Shown in pieces: positions 7,020 through 13,600 of a DNA stretch of 13,925 nucleotides. The translations under genes and the position numbers were made by a program. Numbering within the stretch: the first letter of the stretch is position 1; every line of letters begins with the position of its first letter. A model generated the notes under the pieces. The model worked only from the letters and a program-made list of their open reading frames with translations. It was not told the DNA's origin and searched no databases. Origin of the DNA: Thiosocius sp963719025 (lineage in GTDB: Bacteria > Pseudomonadota > Gammaproteobacteria > Chromatiales > Chromatiaceae); the NCBI GenBank assembly GCA_963719025.1, contig CAVRBK010000090.1:1-13925 (forward strand), written 5' to 3'.

Positions 7020-7991
7020 ATGGAACCAACAACGAACAAACCGCGGCGCCTGGAGAATTTTCCGATCTCGTTCTTCGCCATGGTGATGGGTATCGCCGGC
7101 CTGGCCATCGCATGGGAAAAGGCGCAGCACCTGGCCGGCGTCGATCTGCGGATCAACGGTCTGATGGTGGGCATCACCACGCTGGTGTTCGGCGTTCTGA
7201 TGGTGCTGTATCTCGCCAAGCTGGTGCGCTTCCGGGCGGCCGTGATCGGCGAGTTGCGCCATCCGGTGAAACTGAACTTCTTCCCAACCATCTCGATCAG
7301 CCTGCTGTTGCTGGCGATCGCGTTTCTGCCCCTGGCGGAGGCGGTCAGTCGGCCACTCTGGTGGCTGGGTGCAGGGTTGCATCTTCTGTCGACGCTTTAC
7401 GTGGTCAACGTGTGGATGCATCACGAACACTTCGAGGTGCAGCACATGAACCCGGCATGGTTCATTCCGGCAGTCGGCAACGTGCTGGTGCCTATTGCCG
7501 GTATCCCGCTCGGCTATGTCGATGTCTCGTGGTTCTTCTTCAGTGTCGGCATGCTGTTCTGGATCGTTCTGATGACGATTCTGTTCAACCGCGTGCTGTT
7601 TCACCATCCGATCGACGAGAAGCTGATGCCGACGCTGTTCATCCTGATCGCGCCACCCGCGGTTGGCTTCATCGCCTATATGCGATTTGGCGGCGAACTG
7701 GATGGCTTTGCCCGCATGCTGTACTTCAGCGGGCTTTTCCTGACCCTGCTGCTGTTCACCCAGGCGCCACGGTTTTTTCGCCTGAGCTTCTTTCTATCCT
7801 GGTGGGCCTACTCGTTCCCGCTGGCCGCGATCAGCATTGCCAGCATGCGCATGTACGAGGCCACGTCTTCGCTGACCTATGCGTGGATTGGCGGCGGATT
7901 GCTGCTGTTGCTGACCCTGGTGGTGCTGTTGCTGATCGTGCGCACCGCCAATGCGGTGATCAACCGTCGGATCTGCGTACCGGGTCACTGA
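7020..7991 (+). CDS. SLAC1/TehA-family (TDT) anion channel or exporter
   Basis: This is a 323-aa integral inner-membrane protein with about ten hydrophobic helices. Known TDT-superfamily members include TehA, the malate and sulfite transporters and the plant anion channel SLAC1. Characteristic segments are the early ENFPISFFAMVMGIAGLAIAW, the loop HFEVQHMNPAWFIPAVGNVLVPIAG after helix 4, and the aromatic SFFLSWWAYSFPLAAISIA near the end. ATG 7020 is used; the in-frame GTG at 7014 is equally possible, since GAGAG (7005-7009) lies 10 or 4 bases upstream respectively. The substrate cannot be told from sequence; tellurite resistance, sulfite export or C4-dicarboxylate transport are all seen in the superfamily. 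It is followed after 86 bp by a small gene on the same strand, with hairpins in the gap. Confidence 0.9.
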   Translation: MEPTTNKPRRLENFPISFFAMVMGIAGLAIAWEKAQHLAGVDLRINGLMVGITTLVFGVLMVLYLAKLVRFRAAVIGELRHPVKLNFFPTISISLLLLAIAFLPLAEAVSRPLWWLGAGLHLLSTLYVVNVWMHHEHFEVQHMNPAWFIPAVGNVLVPIAGIPLGYVDVSWFFFSVGMLFWIVLMTILFNRVLFHHPIDEKLMPTLFILIAPPAVGFIAYMRFGGELDGFARMLYFSGLFLTLLLFTQAPRFFRLSFFLSWWAYSFPLAAISIASMRMYEATSSLTYAWIGGGLLLLLTLVVLLLIVRTANAVINRRICVPGH

Positions 7992-8005
7992 GCCGTGACC
8001 ATTCT

Positions 8006-8033
8006 GGCCGGTGACGGGTTCGACCGGCCCGTC
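8006..8033 (+). repeat. Overlapping, mutually exclusive hairpins between the SLAC1-like and DUF6858-like genes
   Basis: GGCCGGT (8006-8012) can pair with ACCGGCC (8023-8029). GACGGG (8013-8018) can instead pair with CCCGTC (8028-8033). The two stems share bases and cannot form together. They lie 15 bp after the channel stop and about 45 bp before the next start. No U-tract follows, so this is either a weak terminator or a leader structure. Confidence 0.4.
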
Positions 8034-8077
8034 GTTCGAGCTACTCAGAATTCAAACTTGTTAATTGGAGAGCTGTA

Positions 8078-8467
8078 ATGAAACAGACCTTGCTGCAGGA
8101 AAAATACCCCGTCTACATCCTCGAAGTGAGCAAGGACGAGACCCCGTTCAACGACCTCAACGAGGTGACGACGCATTTCAAGGGGCTGATCGATGCGCAC
8201 AAGGTGGCGCGCCATATCGCCGATTTCGATCACCATGCGCATACCGCTGCGCTGGAAGACGGGCACATTGAAGAGGGCATGGTTGGCGCGCAGAACATTG
8301 TGTTCTGTTTTGGCACGCACCTGCCGAAGGCCGAGATGCTGGCTGTGCGGCCGCGATCGATCGGTGTTGCCGAATACGATGACCGCTTCGTGATCTCGTT
8401 CCTCGAGGCGCCGATGCCGATGGCCAACGAGGCGATGGAGAAATGGGCCAAATCCGTGGCCCACTAG
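8078..8467 (+). CDS. DUF6858-like small soluble protein
   Basis: This is a 129-aa cytoplasmic protein with no signal peptide or membrane helix. It resembles, from memory, a family annotated as DUF6858, which has no known function; this assignment is unverified. Visible features are an alpha/beta pattern beginning KYPVYILEVSKDE, a His-rich stretch HIADFDHHAHTAALEDGHIEEG (about residues 46-67) that could bind a metal, the strand NIVFCFGTHLPKA, and a C-terminal helix. The ATG is preceded by GGAG at a spacing of 7, which fixes the start. It is followed by a strong GC-rich hairpin and appears to be monocistronic. The partial His cluster next to a Cys strand suggests metal or redox binding only as a guess. 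Confidence 0.8.
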   Translation: MKQTLLQEKYPVYILEVSKDETPFNDLNEVTTHFKGLIDAHKVARHIADFDHHAHTAALEDGHIEEGMVGAQNIVFCFGTHLPKAEMLAVRPRSIGVAEYDDRFVISFLEAPMPMANEAMEKWAKSVAH

Positions 8468-8483
8468 GGCCTGCTGGTTTGGT

Positions 8484-8509
8484 GGGTCCCGGTTCATGCA
8501 TCGGGACCC
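8484..8509 (+). terminator. GC-rich hairpin after the DUF6858-like gene
   Basis: GGGTCCCG (8484-8491) pairs with CGGGACCC (8502-8509) across a 10-base loop, 16 bp past the stop codon. It is followed by TGGTGTTTTGT, an imperfect U-tract. This makes it a plausible intrinsic terminator of moderate strength. Confidence 0.65.
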
Positions 8510-8845
8510 TGGTGTTTTGTCCCTGCCTGACCTGGATCCGCTACAGCATCAGCTCTTGCGGTCGCACCAGCAGCAATATGCGCCAATGCGCAGTGGCTGG
8601 ATGCGTGCGACGACTTCCGCCGGCAGCAGCTTCTGCCGCATGCACACGCATACCCAGGACATGAGGCGAAGGTAAAGCGACGCCTTTCCGAGACTCTGCA
8701 ACATTTCCTTCATCCCCGTAACGCTGAATGGGTGGCGGTACCACCGGGTGGCCGACCGCCGACAGTGAGATATCTAGCGAATTACATGCCAACCGCGCCA
8801 TGCCTGGCAGGATTCTTGCTGTGTCCCGCATAGCAATACACGCCT

Positions 8846-8879
8846 CCGGTGCCTGCCGGGCAGGGGCCCGGCGCACCGG
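8846..8879 (+). repeat. Strong 14-bp bulged hairpin upstream of the DUF2780 gene
   Basis: CCGGTGC (8846-8852) pairs with GCACCGG (8873-8879), and GCCGGGC (8855-8861) with GCCCGGC (8866-8872). The two stems stack with a 2-base bulge (CT) and an AGGG loop. The structure is almost entirely G-C pairs and is not followed by a T-run. It lies 83 bp before the DUF2780 start, so it may be part of a leader or a separate small RNA. Confidence 0.55.
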
Positions 8880-8962
8880 GAACTGCCTGGCTGGCCCAGT
8901 CGGCCCGGGCGCCGGCCGGGTGTGAAGTACCTGTAAACCAATCAATTTAAAGGGAGTAGTTC

Positions 8963-9358
8963 ATGGATCTCATCAACACGCTGGTGTCGAATCTTGGTGT
9001 TTCGGAAGAGCAGGCCAAAGGCGGAGCCGGCATGCTGTTCCGGCTCGCCCAGGAAAAGCTGAGTGGCGACCAGTTCCAGCAGGTCGCTGAAAAGGTGTCG
9101 GGTATGGACGACATGATTGCCGCTGCACCCGAAGCCGCCGGTGGCGGCATGTTGGGCAAGCTCGGCGGCATGATGTCCTCGTTCGGTGGCGATTCGATGC
9201 AGATCGGTGCGCTTGCAGGCCTGGCAGGCGGCTTCAAAAAGCTCGACATCGATGCCGGCATGGTCGGCAAGTTTGTTACGGTGGTCATCGGCTATGTGCG
9301 CGAGCAGGGCGGCGAGAGTGTCGGCAACCTGCTGGACGGCGTTATGTCCTCGGACTGA
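8963..9358 (+). CDS. DUF2780 domain-containing protein
   Basis: This is a 131-aa protein matching the DUF2780 pattern: an N-terminal MDLINTLVSNLGVSEEQAKGG, the helix AGMLFRLAQEKLSGDQFQQV, the turn VSGMDDMIAAAPEAAGG, Gly/Met-rich linkers, LAGLAGGFKKLDIDAGMVGKF, and a final amphipathic helix VGNLLDGVM. The family is widespread in gammaproteobacteria, is usually encoded as a single small gene, and has no established function. There is no signal peptide or clear membrane helix in this sequence. AGGGAG lies 5 to 8 bases ahead of the ATG, fixing the start. A perfect hairpin follows the stop codon. There is no operon partner. Confidence 0.87.
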   Translation: MDLINTLVSNLGVSEEQAKGGAGMLFRLAQEKLSGDQFQQVAEKVSGMDDMIAAAPEAAGGGMLGKLGGMMSSFGGDSMQIGALAGLAGGFKKLDIDAGMVGKFVTVVIGYVREQGGESVGNLLDGVMSSD

Positions 9359-9400
9359 TCGGCCGGGTTTACGAAACGAAACGCCTCGGGGCAGATCCCG

Positions 9401-9425
9401 CCACCGGTCCGTAACGGACCGGTGG
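9401..9425. terminator. Perfect 11-bp hairpin between convergent gene ends
   Basis: CCACCGGTCCG (9401-9411) and CGGACCGGTGG (9415-9425) form a perfect 11-bp stem with a TAA loop. It lies 42 bp after the DUF2780 stop and 15 bp beyond the stop codon of the cytochrome remnant on the other strand, so it could have ended both transcripts. No T-run follows on either strand. Confidence 0.65.
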
Positions 9426-9440
9426 CCCTCTGCGCGCCAG

Positions 9441-9610
9441 CTACAGCGTCGAGTAGTACCCGGCCAGCTGGCGGATCTCGTCGTCGCTGAGGCGGCGGGC
9501 GAACTGTGACATCGATGCATTGCGTCGTTGCGGCATTTGCCCGTACTGTACATCTGCACGGTGCGTGCAAAGGCTCGTGTCGACTGTGCGCCTGCCGCGG
9601 TTTCAATGCT
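9441..9610 (-). pseudogene. C-terminal remnant of a cytochrome c553-like protein, frameshifted
   Basis: Read on the minus strand, one frame gives AFARTVQMYSTGKCRNDAM and, after a frame change, another gives SQFARRLSDDEIRQLAGYYS followed by TL and a TAG stop (9441-9443). Together these match the conserved C-terminus of small class I cytochromes c of the c553/c4 type (Y-x-x-G-x-R-x-N-x-x-M, then A-x-x-L-S-D-x-E-I-x-x-L-A-x-Y-Y). Joining NDAM directly to SQFARRL would need removal of about 8 bases near 9510-9517, where ATG occurs twice. No CxxCH haem motif, start codon or signal peptide is found upstream before 9817, so the gene has lost its N-terminal part as well. Upstream similarity fades at about 9610, so that boundary is approximate. 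Confidence 0.65.
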
Positions 9611-9816
9611 GGCGCGACATGGTCTGTGCCAGCGTCGCCATCAGGTGGCTGCTGCGGTCCTTGGCATGTAGTCCTGTTTCTCCAACCCCGACTTCTGCAG
9701 GGCGAAAGCCTTGCGAATTGTCATGTTGTGCCGGATCGGTATCGTGGTCTCTTGTTCGTGTCGCAGCGACTGTTCCGCCGTCTCGTCGAATTCGCAAACC
9801 ATCACGGGAGTACTCG

Positions 9817-10284
9817 ATGCTCAAACGCATTTTGCTGGTCACACTTTGCTGGCTGGGCTGCGCAACCGTCGGCTCTGCCACCCCGCTCGGGTCGGGCGAT
9901 GTGTTTCCGTCGACAACGCTGCCCGATCAACACGGCGAGTCAGCAACGATCGGCGCCGACACGGCAGTCGTGCTGTTCGCTGCCGACAAGGTGGCTTCCG
10001 AGCTTTTGAACGGGTTTCTGGAAAAACAGCCGGACGGGTTTCTGACCAGGCACAGGGCGGTCTATGTCGCCGATATCAGCGAAATGCCGTCGATGATCAC
10101 GCGCCTGTTCGCATTGCCGAAGATGCGCAAGCGACCGTATCGGATCCTGCTCGCCAGTGAACCCGGGCCGCTCTCTTTCCTGCCGCGTAGCGAGGCGATG
10201 GTCACGGCGATTCGCCTGGATGGCGGGCGTGTCGTCGATGTCCGTTTTTTCCAATCAGAGGCCGGGTTGGCCTTGGCCTTTTGA
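9817..10284 (+). CDS. Exported thioredoxin/peroxiredoxin-fold protein lacking active-site cysteines
   Basis: This is a 155-aa protein with a Sec signal peptide (MLKRILLVTLCWLGCATVGSA, cleavage before TPLGSG). The mature part starts like an AhpC/TSA or thioredoxin-like domain: GDVFPSTTLPDQHGE, then the strand TAVVLFAADK where the CxxC or peroxidatic Cys would normally sit. It continues with RAVYVADISEMPSMI, and RPYRILLASEPGP and AIRLDGGRVVDVRFF as later strands. The mature protein contains no cysteine at all, so it cannot act as a thiol redox enzyme; a binding or structural role in the periplasm is inferred. ATG 9817 has GGGAG 7 bases upstream; the frame extends upstream to 9520 but without a start signal. 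The haem lipoprotein gene follows 57 bp later, so the two may be co-transcribed. Confidence 0.72.
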   Translation: MLKRILLVTLCWLGCATVGSATPLGSGDVFPSTTLPDQHGESATIGADTAVVLFAADKVASELLNGFLEKQPDGFLTRHRAVYVADISEMPSMITRLFALPKMRKRPYRILLASEPGPLSFLPRSEAMVTAIRLDGGRVVDVRFFQSEAGLALAF

Positions 10285-10341
10285 CTTCGCCGGTCCGCTT
10301 GATTTATTGAAACGTCGGAAAATCCAACCAAGGAGTTTGTT

Positions 10342-10977
10342 GTGAGAAAAAGTTTGATCTTGTTATTGCCCATTGCCCTGTCAGCGCTTGGTGGCTGCGG
10401 CAGTGAACAATCGGCCCAACAGCAGGCGGGCACGTCGGCGCAACAGTCCTCGAGCACCGCGCCGGTGACGAACGGCGTCGACAAGAATGCCCTGGTTGCG
10501 GAGGCGAAAGAGGCGGTGATGGCGCTGGCCGGTCCGCTTCAGACACAGTTGCAGGCAGCGATGCAGGCGGGTGGTCCGGCCAGTGCCGTCGAGGTCTGTC
10601 ACAAGATTGCGCCGGCAATGGCACGCGGGGTGTCGGCCGACAAGGGCGTTGAGATCACCCGGGTCAGCCTGAAGAACCGCAACCCGGTGATGGGCCTGCC
10701 GAACGACTGGCAGACCGCGGTGCTGGAGGACTTCGAAGCACGCAAACTCGCGGGTGAAGACGCGAAGACGATCAGCTACGCCGAAGTTGTCGATAATCAG
10801 TTCCGCTTCATGAAGGCTGTGCCCACGGCCGCGGTATGCCTGAATTGTCACGGCACCGACATCAAACCGGCCGTCGCCACGATGATCGAACAGTGGTACC
10901 CCGACGACAAGGCCACCGGATTCAAAGAGGGTGACATCCGCGGTGCCTTTGTTGTCACCAAGGCCATCGCGCAATAG
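10342..10977 (+). CDS. DUF3365 (Tll0287-like) c-type haem lipoprotein
   Basis: This is a 211-aa exported protein. The signal peptide ends in a lipobox-like LGGC (Cys19), so it is probably lipid-anchored facing the periplasm. A low-complexity Gln/Ser linker (residues 20-45) precedes a DUF3365-type domain. The domain shows VEVCHKIAP (Cys86-His87), the family signature ITRVSLKNRNP (105-115), and a CLNCH haem-attachment motif (166-170). Related proteins are haem-binding sensors or electron carriers; which applies here is not known. The GTG start at 10342 is preceded by AAGGAG at a spacing of 6, and there is no better ATG. It lies downstream of the thioredoxin-fold gene and is followed by a clear intrinsic terminator at 11058-11091, which closes this transcription unit. 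Confidence 0.87.
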   Translation: MRKSLILLLPIALSALGGCGSEQSAQQQAGTSAQQSSSTAPVTNGVDKNALVAEAKEAVMALAGPLQTQLQAAMQAGGPASAVEVCHKIAPAMARGVSADKGVEITRVSLKNRNPVMGLPNDWQTAVLEDFEARKLAGEDAKTISYAEVVDNQFRFMKAVPTAAVCLNCHGTDIKPAVATMIEQWYPDDKATGFKEGDIRGAFVVTKAIAQ

Positions 10978-11057
10978 CAACGGAAATGCGTCCGTGGGGT
11001 AGATGGGAGTGTGACCATCGATAGGGAGATGCTGCGACATTTCGCCAGGTAGCAAAG

Positions 11058-11091
11058 AAGCGTTTGCCGCTCATACGGCAAGCGTTTTTTT
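11058..11091 (+). terminator. Rho-independent terminator after the haem lipoprotein gene
   Basis: CGTTTGCCG (11061-11069) pairs with CGGCAAGCG (11076-11084) with one G-U pair and a 6-base loop, extended by three weaker pairs at the base. It is followed directly by seven T residues (11085-11091). This is the only canonical intrinsic terminator I see in the window. Confidence 0.85.
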
Positions 11092-11301
11092 GCTGTCGAG
11101 GCGGGATACCGGCCAGCGCTCCGTTTGTGCCGGGGAGCCGTATTGCGTAGGGCGGTGGTCGCGGGATAACCGTCCTCAAAAACGACGTGATCCGCGGGTT
11201 ATCTTCCCTGCGTTCTGCGGGGGCAATGACACTTATGCCTGCGTACTTCGAGGTCTCTGCAATCGGCTCGTCAGCATGCCGTCGAATCCGGCAACCAGTT
11301 G

Positions 11302-11338
11302 ATTGCTTCAAGCTATCGATATACTACTGACAATCAAT
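11302..11338 (+). promoter_or_regulatory. oxyR box: Candidate OxyR binding site upstream of katG
   Basis: The four-element pattern ATTG-N7-CTAT-N7-CTAC-N7-CAAT keeps the exact OxyR spacing (consensus ATAG-N7-CTAT-N7-ATAG-N7-CTAT) and matches 12 of 16 positions. It ends at the -35 element of the putative promoter, where OxyR activates transcription. Known biology (OxyR controls katG in many gammaproteobacteria) supports it. Confidence 0.45.
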
Positions 11339-11367
11339 TGGCTGTTTCTTCGGCAGGGGTCTATAAC
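11338..11367 (+). promoter_or_regulatory. Putative katG sigma70 promoter
   Basis: TTGGCT (11338-11343) and TATAAC (11362-11367) are separated by 18 bp. Transcription would start near 11374, giving a leader of about 43 bases before the ATG at 11417. An alternative pair is TTGATT (11299-11304) and TATACT (11320-11325) with a short 15-bp spacer, which would overlap the OxyR-like box. Confidence 0.45.
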
Positions 11368-11416
11368 CTCAGGCACATACCCGTGTTCAGTCGTATTCAC
11401 GACAGGAGAGGCTGCC

Positions 11417-13600
11417 ATGTCCGAGAACAAATGCCCGTTCCATCACGCCGCCGGCGGCGGCAAGTCCAACCGGGACTGGTGGCCAAACCAGTTGCGCCTC
11501 GAGATCCTGCGCCAGCATTCCGCCAAGTCCAACCCGATGGAAGAAGACTTCGACTACGCCGAGGCGTTCAAGAGCCTCGACCTCGATGCGCTGAAGAAAG
11601 ACCTGCAGGCTCTGATGACCGATTCGCAGGACTGGTGGCCGGCGGATTACGGTCACTACGGTCCGTTCTTCATCCGCATGGCCTGGCACAGCGCCGGCAC
11701 CTACCGCACCGGCGACGGCCGCGGCGGCGCCGGCACCGGCAACCAGCGCTTTGCGCCGATCAACAGCTGGCCGGACAACGTCAACCTCGACAAGGCGCGC
11801 CGCCTGCTGTGGCCGATCAAGCAGAAGTACGGGCGGAAGATCTCCTGGGCCGACCTGATCATCCTCACCGGCAACGTCGCGCTGGAGTCGATGGGCTTCA
11901 AGACCTTCGGTTTCGCCGGCGGTCGCGAGGACATCTGGGAGCCGGAAAAGGATATCTACTGGGGCAACGAGGAAACCTGGCTGGATGACAAACGCTATTC
12001 CGGCGATCACGAGCATCTCGAAAATCCGCTCGCCGCCGTGCAGATGGGCCTGATCTACGTGAACCCGGAAGGCCCGAATGGCGAGCCGGATCCGATCGCC
12101 TCCGGCCGGGACGTGCGCGAGACGTTCGCGCGCATGGCAATGAACGACGAGGAGACGGTTGCGCTCACCTGCGGCGGGCACACCTTTGGCAAATGCCACG
12201 GTGCCGGCGATGCGGCGCTGGTCGGACCTGAGCCCGAGGCGGCCGGTATCGCACGAGCAGGGCCTGGGCTGGAAGAGCAGCCATGGCAGCGGCAAGGGCG
12301 GCGACCAGATCGGCAGCGGCCTGGAAGGCGCCTGGACGCCGACCCCGACGCAGTGGGACAACAGCTATCTGGATATGCTGTTCGGCAACGAGTGGGAGCT
12401 GACGCAAGAGCCCGGCAGGCGCCTGGCAGTGGACGCCGAAGGCCGCGACCGACAGCAACCAGGCACCGGCCGCCGACGATGCGTCGAAGCGGGTGCCGAT
12501 CATCATGACGACCGCGGACATGTCGATGCGCATGGATCCGGCCTACGAACCGATTGCGCGGCGTTTCCACGAGAATCCGGATGAGTTCGCCGACGCCTTT
12601 GCCCGCGCCTGGTTCAAGCTGACCCACCGCGACATGGGGCCTCGCGCGCGCTATCTCGGCCCGGAAGTGCCGGCGGAGGAACTGGTCTGGCAGGACCCGA
12701 TCCCGGCGGTCGATCACGAACTGATCGATGACAACGATGTCGCCGGCCTGAAGGCCAGGATCCTCGATTCCGGGCTGACGGTCGCCGAGCTGGTTTCGAC
12801 CGCCTGGGCATCCGCCTCGACGTTTCGCGGCTCCGACATGCGCGGCGGTGCCAACGGTGCGCGCATCCGTCTGGCGCCGCAGAAGGATTGGGAGGTCAAT
12901 CAGCCGGATCAACTGGCGAAGGTGCTGCAGGACCTCGAGGGTATCCAGGGTGATTTCAACAGCGCGCAGGCGGGCGGCAAGAAGGTGTCGCTGGCCGACC
13001 TGATCGTGCTGGCCGGCTGCGCAGGCGTCGAGCAGGCGGCGAAGAATGCCGGTCACGATGTGACGGTGCCGTTCACGCCGGGTCGCATGGATGCCTCGCA
13101 GGAACAGACCGATGTCGAGGCCTTCGACGTGCTCGAACCGATCGCCGATGGCTTCCGCAACTACCAGAAGGCCAGGTACACGGTCTCGGCCGAGGAACTG
13201 CTGGTCGACAAGGCGCAGTTGCTGACGCTGACCCCGCCCGAGATGACGGTGCTGGTCGGCGGCATGCGCGTGCTGAATACCAATGTCGGCCAGACCAGGC
13301 ACGGGGTGTTCACCGACCGGCCGGAGGCGCTGACCAACGACTTCTTCGTCAACCTGCTCGATATGGGCACGACCTGGAAGGCGGTCTCGGCAGAGGAAGA
13401 CCTGTTCGAAGGCAGCGATCGCAAGACGGGCGAAGCTGAAGTGGACCGGCACCCGTGTCGACCTGGTCTTCGGTTCGAACTCCCAGCTGCGCGCCCTGGC
13501 CGAGGTCTATGCCACCGACGACGCGCAGGAGAAGTTTGTCCATGACTTCGTGGCGGCCTGGAACAAGGTGATGAACCTGGATCGCTTCGATCTCGCGTGA
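11417..13600 (+). pseudogene. katG: katG catalase-peroxidase, full length but with three apparent single-base insertions
   Basis: KatG is a haem b enzyme that breaks down hydrogen peroxide and also acts as a peroxidase. After ignoring three extra bases the product would be about 726 aa, the normal family length. ATG 11417 is supported by AGGAG 8 bases upstream. The N-terminal catalytic domain is intact in the first frame: distal Arg87, Trp90 and His91 (RMAWHSAGTYR), Tyr214 and Met240, which with Trp90 form the Met-Tyr-Trp adduct, and proximal His255 (GGHTFGKCHG). The frame then shifts by +1 at about 12251-12254 (before EQGLGWKSSHG), at about 12405 (before SPAGAWQWTP), and at about 13435 (before KWTGTRVDLVFGSN), ending LDRFDLA and TGA. 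As written, translation runs out of frame after about residue 278 and stops at 12508. Either the gene is a recent pseudogene or the sequence has errors. Confidence 0.93.

Larger units (their letters stand above)
8468..8962. other. Gene-poor spacer with two strong hairpins
   Basis: This is nearly 500 bp with no gene that I can support. It contains the hairpin at 8484-8509, then a stretch of mixed composition with short open frames on both strands lacking ribosome binding sites, then the strong bulged hairpin at 8846-8879, and at its right end the AT-richer leader and AGGGAG ribosome binding site of the DUF2780 gene. It could hold a small RNA or an old gene remnant. Confidence 0.5.
10978..11416. 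other. Intergenic region upstream of katG
   Basis: About 440 bp without a supported gene. It contains the intrinsic terminator of the preceding unit (11058-11091), a GC-rich stretch with no recognisable feature (about 11095-11290), and the AT-richer katG control region with a candidate OxyR box (11302-11338), promoter (11338-11367) and ribosome binding site (AGGAG at 11404-11408). Confidence 0.6.

Noticed and set aside
8055..8077. FNR-like site (TTGTTAATTGG) before the DUF6858-like gene
   Set aside because: The second half-site does not match ATCAA, so the resemblance is limited to one half and AT-rich context.
8541..8945. 134-codon minus-strand frame in the spacer before the DUF2780 gene
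   Set aside because: Composition is Arg/Pro/Ala-rich, no ribosome binding site, no recognisable pattern, and it spans the strong hairpin.
11303..11416. N-terminal extension of KatG from an upstream in-frame start
   Set aside because: It would run through the predicted promoter and leader; ATG 11417 has a strong ribosome binding site and matches the family start.
12055..13452. 465-codon open frame antisense to katG
   Set aside because: The opposite strand matches KatG throughout; the antisense product is His/Arg/Gly-rich and patternless.
11417..13600. Programmed ribosomal frameshifting in katG
   Set aside because: Three separate shifts would be needed, none at a slippery heptamer or with a visible stimulatory element, and no KatG is known to be made this way.
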